Shown here: positions 20,587-31,500 of the stretch, piece by piece | Layout: each line of letters opens with the position of its first letter | Position numbering within the stretch: position 1 is the stretch's first letter | Assembly: GCA_036850595.1 (NCBI GenBank) | Contig: CM072148.1 | Span: 24,940,852 to 25,004,851 of the forward strand | Length of the DNA stretch: 64,000 bases | Direction: 5' to 3' | DNA from: Rhyacichthys aspro | Taxonomy: Eukaryota > Chordata > Actinopteri > Gobiiformes > Rhyacichthyidae | The notes under the pieces: model-generated | The model's input: the letters and a program-made list of their open reading frames with translations, nothing else | The model's database searches: none | What the model was told of the DNA's origin: nothing | Translations under genes and position numbers: made by a program

Positions 20587-21672
20587 ATGTTTACGGAGGA
20601 GGTAAGAGAAGTTACATTTCTGAAAATTTGACAAACTTTATTTGAGACTAAACTATACTTGACTCTCGGGACTGACACAGAGAGTGAACTCTTGAGACAG
20701 AGAGAACGACTAATGTTTGACAATAGCATGTTTTATAAAGTGTTTTTCAACACAATAGAGTAGTTAGAGCAAACTCTGTGTGCTATATTATCGACTGTAT
20801 GTAACGTTTGTCAAAAAAGCATTGACAAACGTTAGCTTAGCTATAGGTAGCTTTAGCACTAGCTCACGTAGTTTCCATCGAGACCCTGCAGTGTTTACAC
20901 AGGAGTCTCAGCAGAATAACGGCAAAAGTTAGTGAACTTATCTCTGTCAGACGGGATACGATACATAATGTGTTACTATTACTGTTATTTTGCCGAGACA
21001 TTAGAGCATTTCATTTTTATTTGATCAGCTAATGTCTAAACAGCTGCACTGTTCCTAAACCTTGTGTAAAACATCAGTGACAAGCACCAAAACAACACTC
21101 ACTGACCTCTTATTTATTCTGGAGAAAAGCAAAATACATATTACTAAGTACAGGAGTTTTGCTTGTTTCTAGGTACCACTACTGTACTAAATTGGTCTGG
21201 CATTAGGTTGAGACAACATAAATGTAACCCCACTGTACCATTTCAGTTTATCCTAGTTTATTTTACTCTTGGTTCATTCAGAATACCTCTAACATGAAAT
21301 TTGGCTCAATAAATGAACAAATAAGTCATATATTTTTATTGTTCTCTTCTCAGGACTCCAGCTCTGGAGTTTGAAGCTCCTGTGGAGGAGATCACTAACA
21401 GTGACTGCAGCATCTGTCTCCGGAGAAGGATGAAGTGCTCCAGATGAATGGAACTCATCTGTGAGGGTTTTTTTCTGGATGTGCCGGAGAGAGTCACACC
21501 AGGACCAGCCGAACCCAAAAGGGGTCAGCCAGCTCGGTGCACCTGCCTGAACTGCCCAGTCATGCCAACAGATCTAGAAAACAAATGCTGTAGGACGATC
21601 CAACAGGGCGTCTCAGAACACCACATGGAGCTGTTTTTATTTATTTTTTTAAATTTTTTTTCAGAAAATTAG
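20587..21672 (+). pseudogene. Spliced remnant with P2X7-tail-like zinc-binding motif
   Basis: A short start exon (MFTEE, 20587-20601) ends in GAG|GTAAGA. The acceptor TTCTCAG at 21345-21353 opens a segment reading, after a stop near 21470, into GQPARCTCLNCPVMPTDL followed by ENKCC. The spacing CxCxxCxxMPTxxExxCC is the hallmark of the cytoplasmic P2X7 C-terminal domain and its transposon-borne relatives in fish. The frame is broken ahead of the motif, and downstream sequence becomes T-rich. Role, if any, in the ancestral element is unknown; a zinc-binding DNA-contact module is plausible. Confidence 0.5.
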
Positions 21673-22109
21673 ATTTAAAAAAAAATACCTTCATTTGTTT
21701 TATTAATTGAAAGTTTTATATGGTGTTTATATACAGGCAGAAATAAATATACATTTTTATAGATTCTTTCCTGCACATATTTATTGTAAAGGAATTGCTG
21801 TATTTGAGCACTGTCTCTTTTTATTGCTGCCCTTTGTTTTTGAGGCTGAAGTCATGTTCTAAAGAAAGAGAGAGAATAATAAGCATTGGTGTCATTTTTA
21901 CGGTCATGACATACATTTATTTACTTTATTATAACATACAATACATAGATAATACAGATAAAGTTTGACAGGTAACAAACATGTCCACAGTATTGTAGAT
22001 AAGTGCATATTGATATTATGATGTAAATAACAAAACAGGCTAGTCTTCTCCACTGGAGCATGATACCTGAACATAACGGTTCCTTGTGAGAGACAGGTAA
22101 GGACTGTGG

Positions 22110-22300
22110 ACATGTGGCTGACATACCTGTCCTCTGCAGAGTAGTGTCTGGGCCAGTTCAGCTGTAGGGGGACACAACCCCAGGGAGGAGACCAGGGGCC
22201 CGAAGGTCATCTGGTCCTTGACCTCTTTGTCCCACATCCAGAGGTGCATGCTGGATCTGCTGAGGGCCCACTCGTGCTCACCGCTGACGTGGTGCAGTAC
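22110..22300 (-). pseudogene. Minus-strand exon remnant with HHVSGEHEW motif
   Basis: The minus strand reads VLHHVSGEHEWAL, then MHLWMWDKEVKDQMTFGPL, then ends in GCAGAG followed by GACAGGTATGT (donor-like). The HHVxGEHEW motif resembles a segment I recall from fish Kolobok-type transposase proteins, where it is usually HHVCGEHEW; the Cys is Ser here. Only one fragment is visible and the upstream frame has stops. Confidence 0.4.
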
Positions 22301-23261
22301 ACCTCAGCACAGAGCCTAAATATATTGAATTTAGAGTCTAAGTTACAAGGAATGATCACATCTGAATTCATTTTTTTATCTGAAATACTAACTGAAAACA
22401 AACTTACCTGTCAGATCCTGCAGTTATTGATTCAGGATGGTGTGGCAATCCAGTCTATTTTCTTGGTGTTTTCCACTGCTGTTTTCTCATAACTGTAAAC
22501 AATTCACCTATTGTTAGAATACAGGAAAATACAATATTTACAACAGCATTACTATTGACAGTGCCACTGTATTTTCAACAAAAAAACAAAATATAACTAC
22601 ATTTTCATTGATCGATTACCTCCATGTTACTAACCAGCTTACCATTTGATTATTAGTTACCTAACATACAAATAAATGCACAAGCACAGCTAATCCCACC
22701 ACATATGTTTACTTTATTTGTATATACGCTCCATTGTGTGTCGTACTGTGTATCACAACCGAGACAAGTGGATGTGATTTTCATTACAATAAACAGTCCG
22801 ACTTGTAAATAATCATGACATGAATATAACGAGGTAACCAGTGAAAGACGTGTGGTAGAGTTACCTTTAGCTCGTCTGTGATGACAATTACATTCGGTCT
22901 AACAGACAGTTGTAACGTTAGTGTAATGGCTCGCATTTTCTGGTGTTTATTTAGCAAACGAGTTAGTGTAACTCAAAAATGCCACACAGAGTTGGCATTA
23001 GCTGCTGTGTGAAGACAGCCGATAAGTAAGAAAAGCTAGGACAGCACATTTATCAGATTTATAAGCCTCGGGAGTCAGGATCATAACGAAGTTACGGTCT
23101 GAAGGTATTTAATCCATTCAAAACACAAACTTGTTTAGAGACGTTGCTGTTAGCTTGTTAGCATCCCCGTTTCGGAAGCATGCTATTGTTATTTAGCATT
23201 AGACAACTGATAACAAAGCATCACAAGATATTTCACATGGTCAGTGATGACGTCTTACCTT

Positions 23262-23498
23262 CTGAATGAAAAGAAAGCCGATTCTGGGTCTGTTTTATCC
23301 CCAGAGCAGTTCTTCGCTCTCACGGCCGACTCTGGCTCGTCTTCCTCCGGCGCCGGTCACACTCCCCTTTGGGTCTGCGGGCCTCGCTCGATAAAACGTT
23401 CTTTGTTTTTTTAATGTTTGCGGGAAGTTTGTGTCGGTGTCCGGGTTGTGCTGTGTTGCTGGAGGCCGTTCGGGGTTTTTTGTGTCTGCAGAGTCCAT
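23262..23498 (-). other. Candidate 5' exon in the CpG-rich part of the inner TTAA element
   Basis: The minus strand starts with MDSADTKNPERPP at 23498 and stays open to 23295, where a stop precedes a good donor (CAGAAG|GTAAGA near 23262). Arg/Pro-rich, no domain recognised. GC and CpG content is far above the surroundings, as expected of a promoter/first exon. Confidence 0.35.
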
Positions 23499-24962
23499 CT
23501 CAAAACTAACACGAGCTAATGCCGCTGACTGTCATGGCCGCCGCGCAGGAAAGTCCAAGACCAAGGAGACGAGAACGCGCACGACGTCACATCCGCCTCG
23601 ATTTCGCGGGAAATCCGACCCGAATACTACTCAATGAAATGAGGCTACAGGCTTATAGAGACAACCAAGTTGGATACTTAAAATGTCATCCCTCTCATCA
23701 CAGCATTGACAGGCTGACTTCTGGGCAAATAAAAGCCTTATTTATTCTTAAAATCCTACACATAGCCCCTTTAAGGCCAAACAAACTAATTTAGTAGATA
23801 AACGACAATAATCCAAAAATGTATAAAATGGTTTCACACTGTGATATCTTTGTTCTTAGATTTAGAACACCCATCAGCTTGTAAAATAAAGAGGGACTGA
23901 CATCTATGTAATGTATCTGGCAATATGAAAACCGGTCCATACAAGTAGATATACAACGATAATGTAATTCAACAATGAATAAATAATAAAAACAATAAAG
24001 TAGCACATGATACAAGCTATGCTATGAAGCTGCGTGAACAATCACGCTTCATGCTCACTGTTAATAGACTGCTAATCCTGTCCCAACACAAATCATGACA
24101 GTACTAGTAGTAGTAGTAGGAAATTGGTGTTAGTAGGTGAGGACACCTCCCGGAGACTACAGCGCTAGCAATATTATCATTAGCAACATAAGGCTAAGCC
24201 CTAGCAATGTAAGGCTTACATCTGTTTGCAATTTGTTTAAAATGTAACGAGACAAGAGAAACTGACCACAATGCTAATAAAAATATAGTGAATAGAAAGT
24301 TAGTTACCAGTCTAAGCAGCCAGCTCAGAGTCCAATTTTAGACCAATGCAGTCGCGTAGTTCTCTCCATCTTTGGAATGCGGTTCCAATATTTATTCGCG
24401 TTTTATTTCTTTTATCGTCCCATTTGCGCTTTTCTGGTCTCTTTACTCATTCTGTTTTCCTTTGTTTATGATGTTTAGCAGTGTATGCAGTAACAGCTAA
24501 TGCAGGAATAGCTACCTTGCCCTCTGAGGCCGCCATGCTGTCTCTGTTTACCAGTTGTGCATGTGCAGACCATGGCAAAGACATTGTACAGCTACAGCCA
24601 ATGGGGTTCTCTGTTCTTTGTATTGCTTTTGCAATATACTATATGGGGTCTAAACCATTTTTTTCAACTAGATGAAAAATATATTAGGTACTGGAGTTTT
24701 AACTTTAGTATTTTTTGAGACATTTTCTCAGGTGTCAATACACATGTTGAGCCAGGCCTGGTTTTAGAACAAAATGGAAAGAGCAGATCTTAAACAGAGG
24801 ATGATGTAATTGTAATGGTGGCATACATTTTACATATTTTTGCTTAAAGTTTAAACTTTAAAGAATATGTGTTTTTATTGAGCATGAGTTGACCGTGTTG
24901 GGACCGCCCTCCACAAGAGTCCCAGGTTCTAATGTGTCTAATTACCCACCCCTGCTCTGACG

Positions 24963-25434
24963 GTTATAAATATACTACAAACTAACACATTATTTTTAAT
25001 ATTAATATTAATAATTATTTTAAACAGATTTTAAAGACTTTAACAAAAAGCTATTAAAAATGTACAATATGCAAGTGCCTTTGAGACCGTGATGGAAAGA
25101 ATAAAAGGGGGTAACTGATGCTTTACTTCTGAAAAATAATTAGTGCATAATATAGGTCAAGTGGGAGGTGAGAGGCAGACCGGCTAAAGGCTCAAACCCC
25201 CATTGAAGACAGACGGGTGGAGTAGACAAGAGGAGGGCTAAGGAGGATCTTAATGAACGGGTGGGTGTGTACAGCCAGAGGTGGTCAGACAGGTATGGAG
25301 CAGGGTTATTAAGGGCTTTGAAAGTGAGAAGTACCACATTATACATTATATATAAACATCTTTTCCTGCCTAGAGATTCCCTTTTTTCCCAAGGATCATT
25401 GATCTAACAGTCTATGCTGGGTGGTTTATTGCAG
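24963..25434. other. Sequence upstream of the first visible ABCC exon
   Basis: Intronic sequence with a purine-rich part at 25140-25340. It ends in the acceptor GGTTTATTGCAG. The upstream ABCC exon expected to end with a basic YRK-type peptide was not found here. Confidence 0.45.
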
Positions 25435-25596
25435 TGCTTGCTGGTGAGCAGTTGTGCAAGAAGGCAGTGCACATTGGGGGAGGTCATCTCACTGGTCTCT
25501 GCTGATGTTCAGAAGCTCATGGATATTGTGGTTTACATCAACAGCATCTGGATTGCACCGTTTGAGATTGGACTGTGTTTCTACTTCCTCTGGCAG
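25435..25596 (+). CDS. ABCC exon a (162 bp)
   Basis: Starts after TTATTGCAG and ends CTCTGGCAG|GTAACA. Encodes the [22 protein letters not shown] stretch and the following membrane helix. The alignable MRP family position is the exon just after the YRK-ending exon. Confidence 0.9.
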
Positions 25597-28500
25597 GTAA
25601 CACACCACCCAAGATATATCACCCACTAACTCCTGTGGACTGCCCCCTGACAAACCTGACCTCACAAACAGACTTTCAAATACTAATGTTGTCATGGACT
25701 TGGAGAATTAGTTGACAAATATAGAAAGCATGTGCCAGTGTGTTTTTGACTAGGTACCAAAAAGACTAATGACTTGGAATGAGGAATGAAGGCATTAAGT
25801 TAAAAAAAAAGTTAGCATCACAAAAAGGTGTAATGTGATGCATCTGGGCGTCAAGGCAGGTCTTAAACCCTGGCCGTCCTACTCTACGTACTCTGTCTTG
25901 TAGCAGGTGAGCCCCTGAGGCAGCTGTAATGTAAGAGGTCTGAACAAACTGATGTGAATACTGTTGATTTGATAAAATACAATTTCTGACGCATAACTTT
26001 ACCCATTTGGTGGGTAAAGATATGAGTAGAATTAGGTCTAGGTGGCCATGGTTAGTTTTTCCTCTCATGCCAGAGAAAATGTGATATTGAGCCACTAATC
26101 ATTTTGAGTTAAAACAGAAATGCATTATTATACTCAGTGCACTATAATCTTCACACTGGGGAACACGGTATGTTTATATGTCCTTACTGGGGTTGACTCT
26201 TTTCAGGTGAGCAGAGATTGAAACTCCCAAGTACGGTTGCTAGCCTCTCTAGCACCCTGAGCACTCTTGAAAACAGAAAAAATAGTCATCATGAATTATT
26301 TTCAAGATATAAATGCACTGACCCAAAATTATGCTAACATGTTTCACTTTTTGGCTAAAAATGCTCAAAGAATCCTACTTAAAGCATGGATATTAACAGT
26401 TTTACTGATGCATGGGTGAACACTAAGTGAGTGCTGGAAAAATAAGAAGATCCCGAGAGGGCTTCGTATCCAGAAAGAACCAACCTGAGGCAAGACAAGT
26501 GAACATGTTGTTAAACAATGGAATGAAATCCTGAACAAGTGCCCATTGGACTTGATGCTGCTTATAATTGAACAAGTTACACAGGAAGCTCCAGAAATCA
26601 AATTTGAAACCCTACAGCTATCAGCACATCCCCCTACCCCCTCTTACTCCCTTTACTATCACCCAGGAGACTCACAAAAGTCTTCAGGTCAAGGTACAAG
26701 TGAGCCAACTGTTTCATTGCCAGAGGGCCTGGGTGGACCAGCCTGCTCCTGTCTTTATTTGGCTCATAAACAGATCATTGGGGCTGTGTAAGTTACCCTC
26801 CTGCCTCAAGCATTCCACAATTTTTATGTCCCCTAGAAACCCACTATCATAGGACTAAATGACTGTTCACCGGTTGCTTTTACATCTGTGGTTATGAAAA
26901 CACACTGAAAAACATAATGGGACCCCTCTTAAGCCTTGCAGTTTATCTAGCAGGGGAAACAGGTCTGTGGATGATGCAGTCAACATTGGGCTGCATTACA
27001 ACCTGCAACTTAGACCATTTATGTTTGTGGACTTCAGTTTGGTGTTCATCCCTGACATTCTCTATTCCAAGCTGTCCCAGCCCCAACTATCTTTCAGTGA
27101 ATCACCAGTTTCCTGACTGGCAGTAGCCAGCAAGTGAGGCTGAGCAAGATCCCATCAGACACATGGACAATCACCACTGGTGCCTCTCAGGGATATGTCT
27201 TCTCTCACTCTACATGAATAACTGCACCTCTGTGGAACCAAATGTGAAACTCCTTAAGTTTGCTGACGACACCACTATTATTAGTCTAACTCAGGACAGG
27301 GACGAGTTTAATTACTGACAAGAGGTAGAGTGGCTGATGGTAGTTAACTTCAGGAGACAACCGTCAGTGATCCACCCGATCTCTGTTCTCTTTTCAGCAG
27401 CCTTGTGTCATGTGGAGACCTTCAGATAATAAGCTAACCAAAGCAGAAGATACTAACCATGAACACCAACACAGGGGACCTCACAATACATATAGGGTGT
27501 CACTCTAAAACAAGCACAGTAAGCTGTACACTAAGTGAAAGGAAGGAGGCTTGGGGCTAAGTGAGCATCAGAACCATTATCCAGAATGAAAGTTCCATGA
27601 GTACATCAAGAAGATGGCCTCAAGTGATAAAGCTCTTAGTGAATACCTCAGACAGGAGAAACTGACAGAGGAGCTGAAAGACCATCATGATATAAAAGGA
27701 GCCATCATAGGAGAACAAGTCCCAGCAGCACTGGAGCAAGTCCTAAGTACAAGAGCACTGGAAGCACACCAGATCCATCCTAGATGCACACTGCATAACA
27801 GCAACATCCTTGTAGGCAGCCATAACGCCATAACCAAGTAGCTGGCATATTTGTCTGCAGGGGTAGGCAATTATTTTTGCCCTAGGGCCACATTAGGGAA
27901 CCTGGGACTCTTGTGGGGGGCTGAGCCAACATGGTGAACTCACTTTTGCCTATTGTGTAAAGTAGGCAAAACAATATGTGCAACATATACAAGATTGACA
28001 CACAACAGTTGCAGCTTCACCCTCCTCAGTTTTCAATCCACTCTTTCCATTTTATTCTAAAACCAGACCTAGCTTAACATGTGTGTTAACACTAGGAGTG
28101 GGATAAATCGATTCGTTTATGAATTGCAATTAAATTTGCTTTCGATTCAAATTGATTTGAAGTTTTTTTAAATTTGTATTATTTTTAAATGTTATTTTTT
28201 TTAAATAACGTGCTGTCGTCGTACTAAAAAGACAGAAGGCAACCGCGAAAGTCTATGCACCTCCTGGACAGATTAGAGTGAGCACAGAGTGCAGAGGACA
28301 AGTGAGAGCCTTGGAAGTAGAAAGACAAGTCCGAATCCCCTCCCTAGACCCTAACTACTCAATCAGTATGAATTGAGGAGTGCTGCACTATCTAGAGGAC
28401 TATATAGTTGACTCAATTTGTGAACGGTTTCAAACATTACACGTTTTCTGTCGTTGATAGTTACGTGACTCACATACATGTGAAAAAACAAAAAAGTTTG

Positions 28501-31500
28501 CTGAATTCCGCTGATAAATGTACTTTTGTAATACATCATGGCAATATAGACTCTGGCAAGACTTTAGTGATATAACTATTAATAATAACTGCCTACATGT
28601 TTTATTCAACAAGCCTTGTCTTATTAATGACCAAAACATACTGGATTATTGCAGTTCGTTTATGCCTCTGCGGAAGCTCTTGTATCTGCATCTGTATGAG
28701 CGGAGGTTCTGCTATGTTAGTGATTTTACGCCGTAATGGTTTATTAAGGGGTGCACGGTAGCAGAGGGGTTAGTGCTCCTGCTTCACAGCAAGAAGGTTG
28801 TGAGTTCAAATCCCGGCCGACCCAAAAACATCATTGGCCGATTGTAGCCAACCCAAACATCATTGGCTAACTCTGGTCTTTCTGTGAGGAGTCTGCATGT
28901 CCTCCCCGTGTCACTGTGGGTTCTCTCCGGGCACTCCGGCTTCCTCCCACCGCCCAAAGACATGCATGTATAGGTGAATTGGTGACTCTAAAGTGCCCCT
29001 AGTGGATGAATGTGAGAGTGAATGGCTGTCTGTCAATGTACGTCTAAGTGTCAGCCTGCGACGAACTGGCCACTGTCCAGGGTGTACCCCGCCTAAGGCC
29101 CAAAGCAGCTGGGATAGGCTCCAGCCACCCGCGACCCCACAAAGTGGGACAAGCGGTAGAAGATGAATGAATGAATGGTTTATTAATAATAATTTATTTA
29201 AAATATACACCATAAGTTAGAAATGCAAGAAAAGAAAACAAAATACATTTCAGGTTTTTGATGCAGTGGTATTTTTCTGTCCAACACAGTCAAATAGGTA
29301 CATAAAAAAACACTAAACTGCAAACTGTTTTTGAATCGAGAATTGATTTTGAATTTTAAATCAAAAAAATTGTGAATTGTTTTTTTAATCGAATGGTGAC
29401 CCCATGAATTGACATGAATCGAATCAAGAGATTCCAAAAAATTCCCAGCCCTATTTAACACCACATCACTTATGTCTCAAATACAAAGTAAGTCTAGTTA
29501 CTTAATTACACTGTCTTTTGGGCCTAAAAACCTAAAGAAACTCTAATGAGAATTGAGGCCATAAGTGAAGGAAGACTGAAATTCTCCATCAGATTCCTCC
29601 TCATTAAACTCTTATCAAGTGGTTTAATATAAAACAAATGCCCAAAAGAGAATTTCTATACCACAGAAGCATTTTCAGACCATAATATACTTAACATAAC
29701 TCTGCAGTAAATTAAAGTCAAAACACCATAACATACTAGCAAATACCACAATTACAATAGTGTTACAGTAAGACTGGTTGTATCGATGGATTTAAATGAC
29801 CCCACCCCCAAGGACCCCCAAAGCACTGAGACATGCTTCCCATTAGTCACCAATCCCCCAATATGAGTGAATATTGTTTCAAGCCGAACACATGCGTCTA
29901 ATGCTTCAGAAATATGGTGCGATGGGCACTGAACACCAAACGTCTACCCCCAGTAATTGACACCGAGAATAGTAAAAGATGTTCAGCCACCAATTAATTA
30001 GCCTGGCCAGCCAGACCGACTTTCTCTTTGTATTACATACAGAGAAAGTTAGTCTGGGATCGATGGATTTAAACAGGATTTCAAGGCAGGACCATGGGCA
30101 GAACTAACGCTCGCTGAGTGAACCAATCAGAGAAGCCACGGATGTGACGTAAGGAAAGTGAAACTTATTCTAGTTGTCAACAAACCACAGCGTACAGCAG
30201 CGTGGCTCGAGAGAGAAGATGCTTCGGAGACGGTGAATGACTTCTGTTGTTTTTGTCAGAAAAATCTGAGGACACGGGGTGTAATATCGAGTTTAGTGCT
30301 TATTTCGATCGTTGTAAGCTACCGAAACCTGCTACTGTTTTCTCGCGCTCAATATGACGCGAAACAAAATCCCGCCTCCCTCGCTACGATTGGTCGGAAA
30401 GAAAGCGCCGGAGCAGAAATCCTGTTTAAATCGATCGATCCCAGACTAACTTTCTCTGTATGTAATACAATGAGAAAGTCGGTCTGGCTGGCCAGGCTAC
30501 CAATTAATTCTCCTGCAGTGACAATAATAATTTCACAATGATTCCAGTACAGATGGTATGCATTCAAGTCATCAAAACTCTCTGCAAAAAAAATCTCTGC
30601 AAAAAAATCATTGGCTGCTCCCTGCCTTCTCTGGGGAATATAGCACAAGTGAGATGTCTCAACAGGGACTGGAGTATAATTAAGGACAGTACCCACCCTG
30701 GGCATGAGCTGTTTACTCTCCTGCCCTCTGCAAGGCGATACAGGTGTTAAAAGCAGGACAAATAGATTAAAAAACAGTTTTTATCCATGGGCTGTAAGGA
30801 CTCTCAATAGCAGAAAGTCATAGATTTCAGTCTTGCTTTTATGTGCAATAACAGAACATTTTAATGTGCAATACAATTTTAACATACAGGGTATTTAATT
30901 GGGTATTTATTGGGTTTTTATTATGTGTGTTCGTGTGATTGTCTGTTTTAATTTTTTTTAAATTCTCTATGCACTGACCTAATGTGGCACTTTAATCTCA
31001 TTGTACTGCTGTGCAATGACAATAAAGCTTTCTATCTAATTGTTTAATAGTCCGTTGTGTAAAAGGGGGCAAGGATCCAATGGCAGTGAATTGAGAGTCT
31101 TTGGGGCAAAATGGGTTCCAGTGGACAAGTCCAGTGTTGTTAAAGGGGCACTGAAGGTCGACCATACATACGAGTTCCCTAACAAATGTGATCTTGAATA
31201 GAGTCAATTTTGCTTTTGCTCTCCAGGGAAACAGTCTTCTTCAAAACACAGTTGAATTCATCATAAATTGTGCTATGCAAAATATTAATTAGCTCATATA
31301 ACTCAATAGCTCATTTTCACCAAGATACATTTTTACATAATCACAATGCATTTACTTTTTTTGGTATTTTATTCAACTGAAATAAAAACATTTTCTTTAT
31401 TTGTATTCACCTCTACATAAAACAATGGTACAGAAATTCTTTCTTTTATATTAAGAGATATAAAAACTGTCAGGACTTAATGTCAGGAAATTATAAAACA

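Larger units (their letters stand above)
20384..23774. mobile_element. Inner TTAA element, 3.4 kb, with decayed genes
   Basis: TTAAAGGGCCATTGTGTAA at 20384 and, on the minus strand from 23774, TTAAAGGGGCTATGTGTAGG form an imperfect inverted repeat with TTAA edges. The interior carries a CpG-rich segment (23290-23640) and remnants of exons on both strands. The P2RX7-tail-like cysteine motif seen inside is frequent in fish proteins tied to Kolobok transposases, which supports that superfamily; this is from memory. Confidence 0.6.
20201..24702. mobile_element. Outer TTAA-bounded element, interrupted
   Basis: TTAAAGCTCCAGTACCTGAT at 20201 is inverted at the right end: on the minus strand TTAAAACTCCAGTACCTAAT begins at 24702. 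TTAA is present at both outer edges. The original element would be 20201-20383 plus 23775-24702, about 1.1 kb, with the inner element 20384-23774 inserted. No coding capacity of its own is seen, so it looks like a non-autonomous TTAA (Kolobok- or piggyBac-like) element. Confidence 0.65.
18183..24954. mobile_element. Probable hAT element (hAT-A copy 1) split by two later insertions
   Basis: Left end CAGACCTGGGCATTTTAAGG and right end (minus strand) CAGGGGTGGGTAATTAGAC are typical degenerate hAT termini. The flanks ctctagac (18175-18182) and ctctgacg (24955-24962) may be a decayed 8-bp duplication. The right 250 bp, on the minus strand, match the hAT fragment at 27858-28092, including AACCTGGGACTCTTGTGG and TCTAAAACCAGGCCTGG. 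Once the nested piggyBac and TTAA elements are removed only about 0.6 kb of hAT-A remains, so it was probably a non-autonomous element. Pairing of the two termini is an inference. Confidence 0.55.

Noticed and set aside
28748..28830. A tRNA gene
   Set aside because: Box A/B are present but the cloverleaf is not maintained, and the sequence continues as a SINE body with a target duplication.
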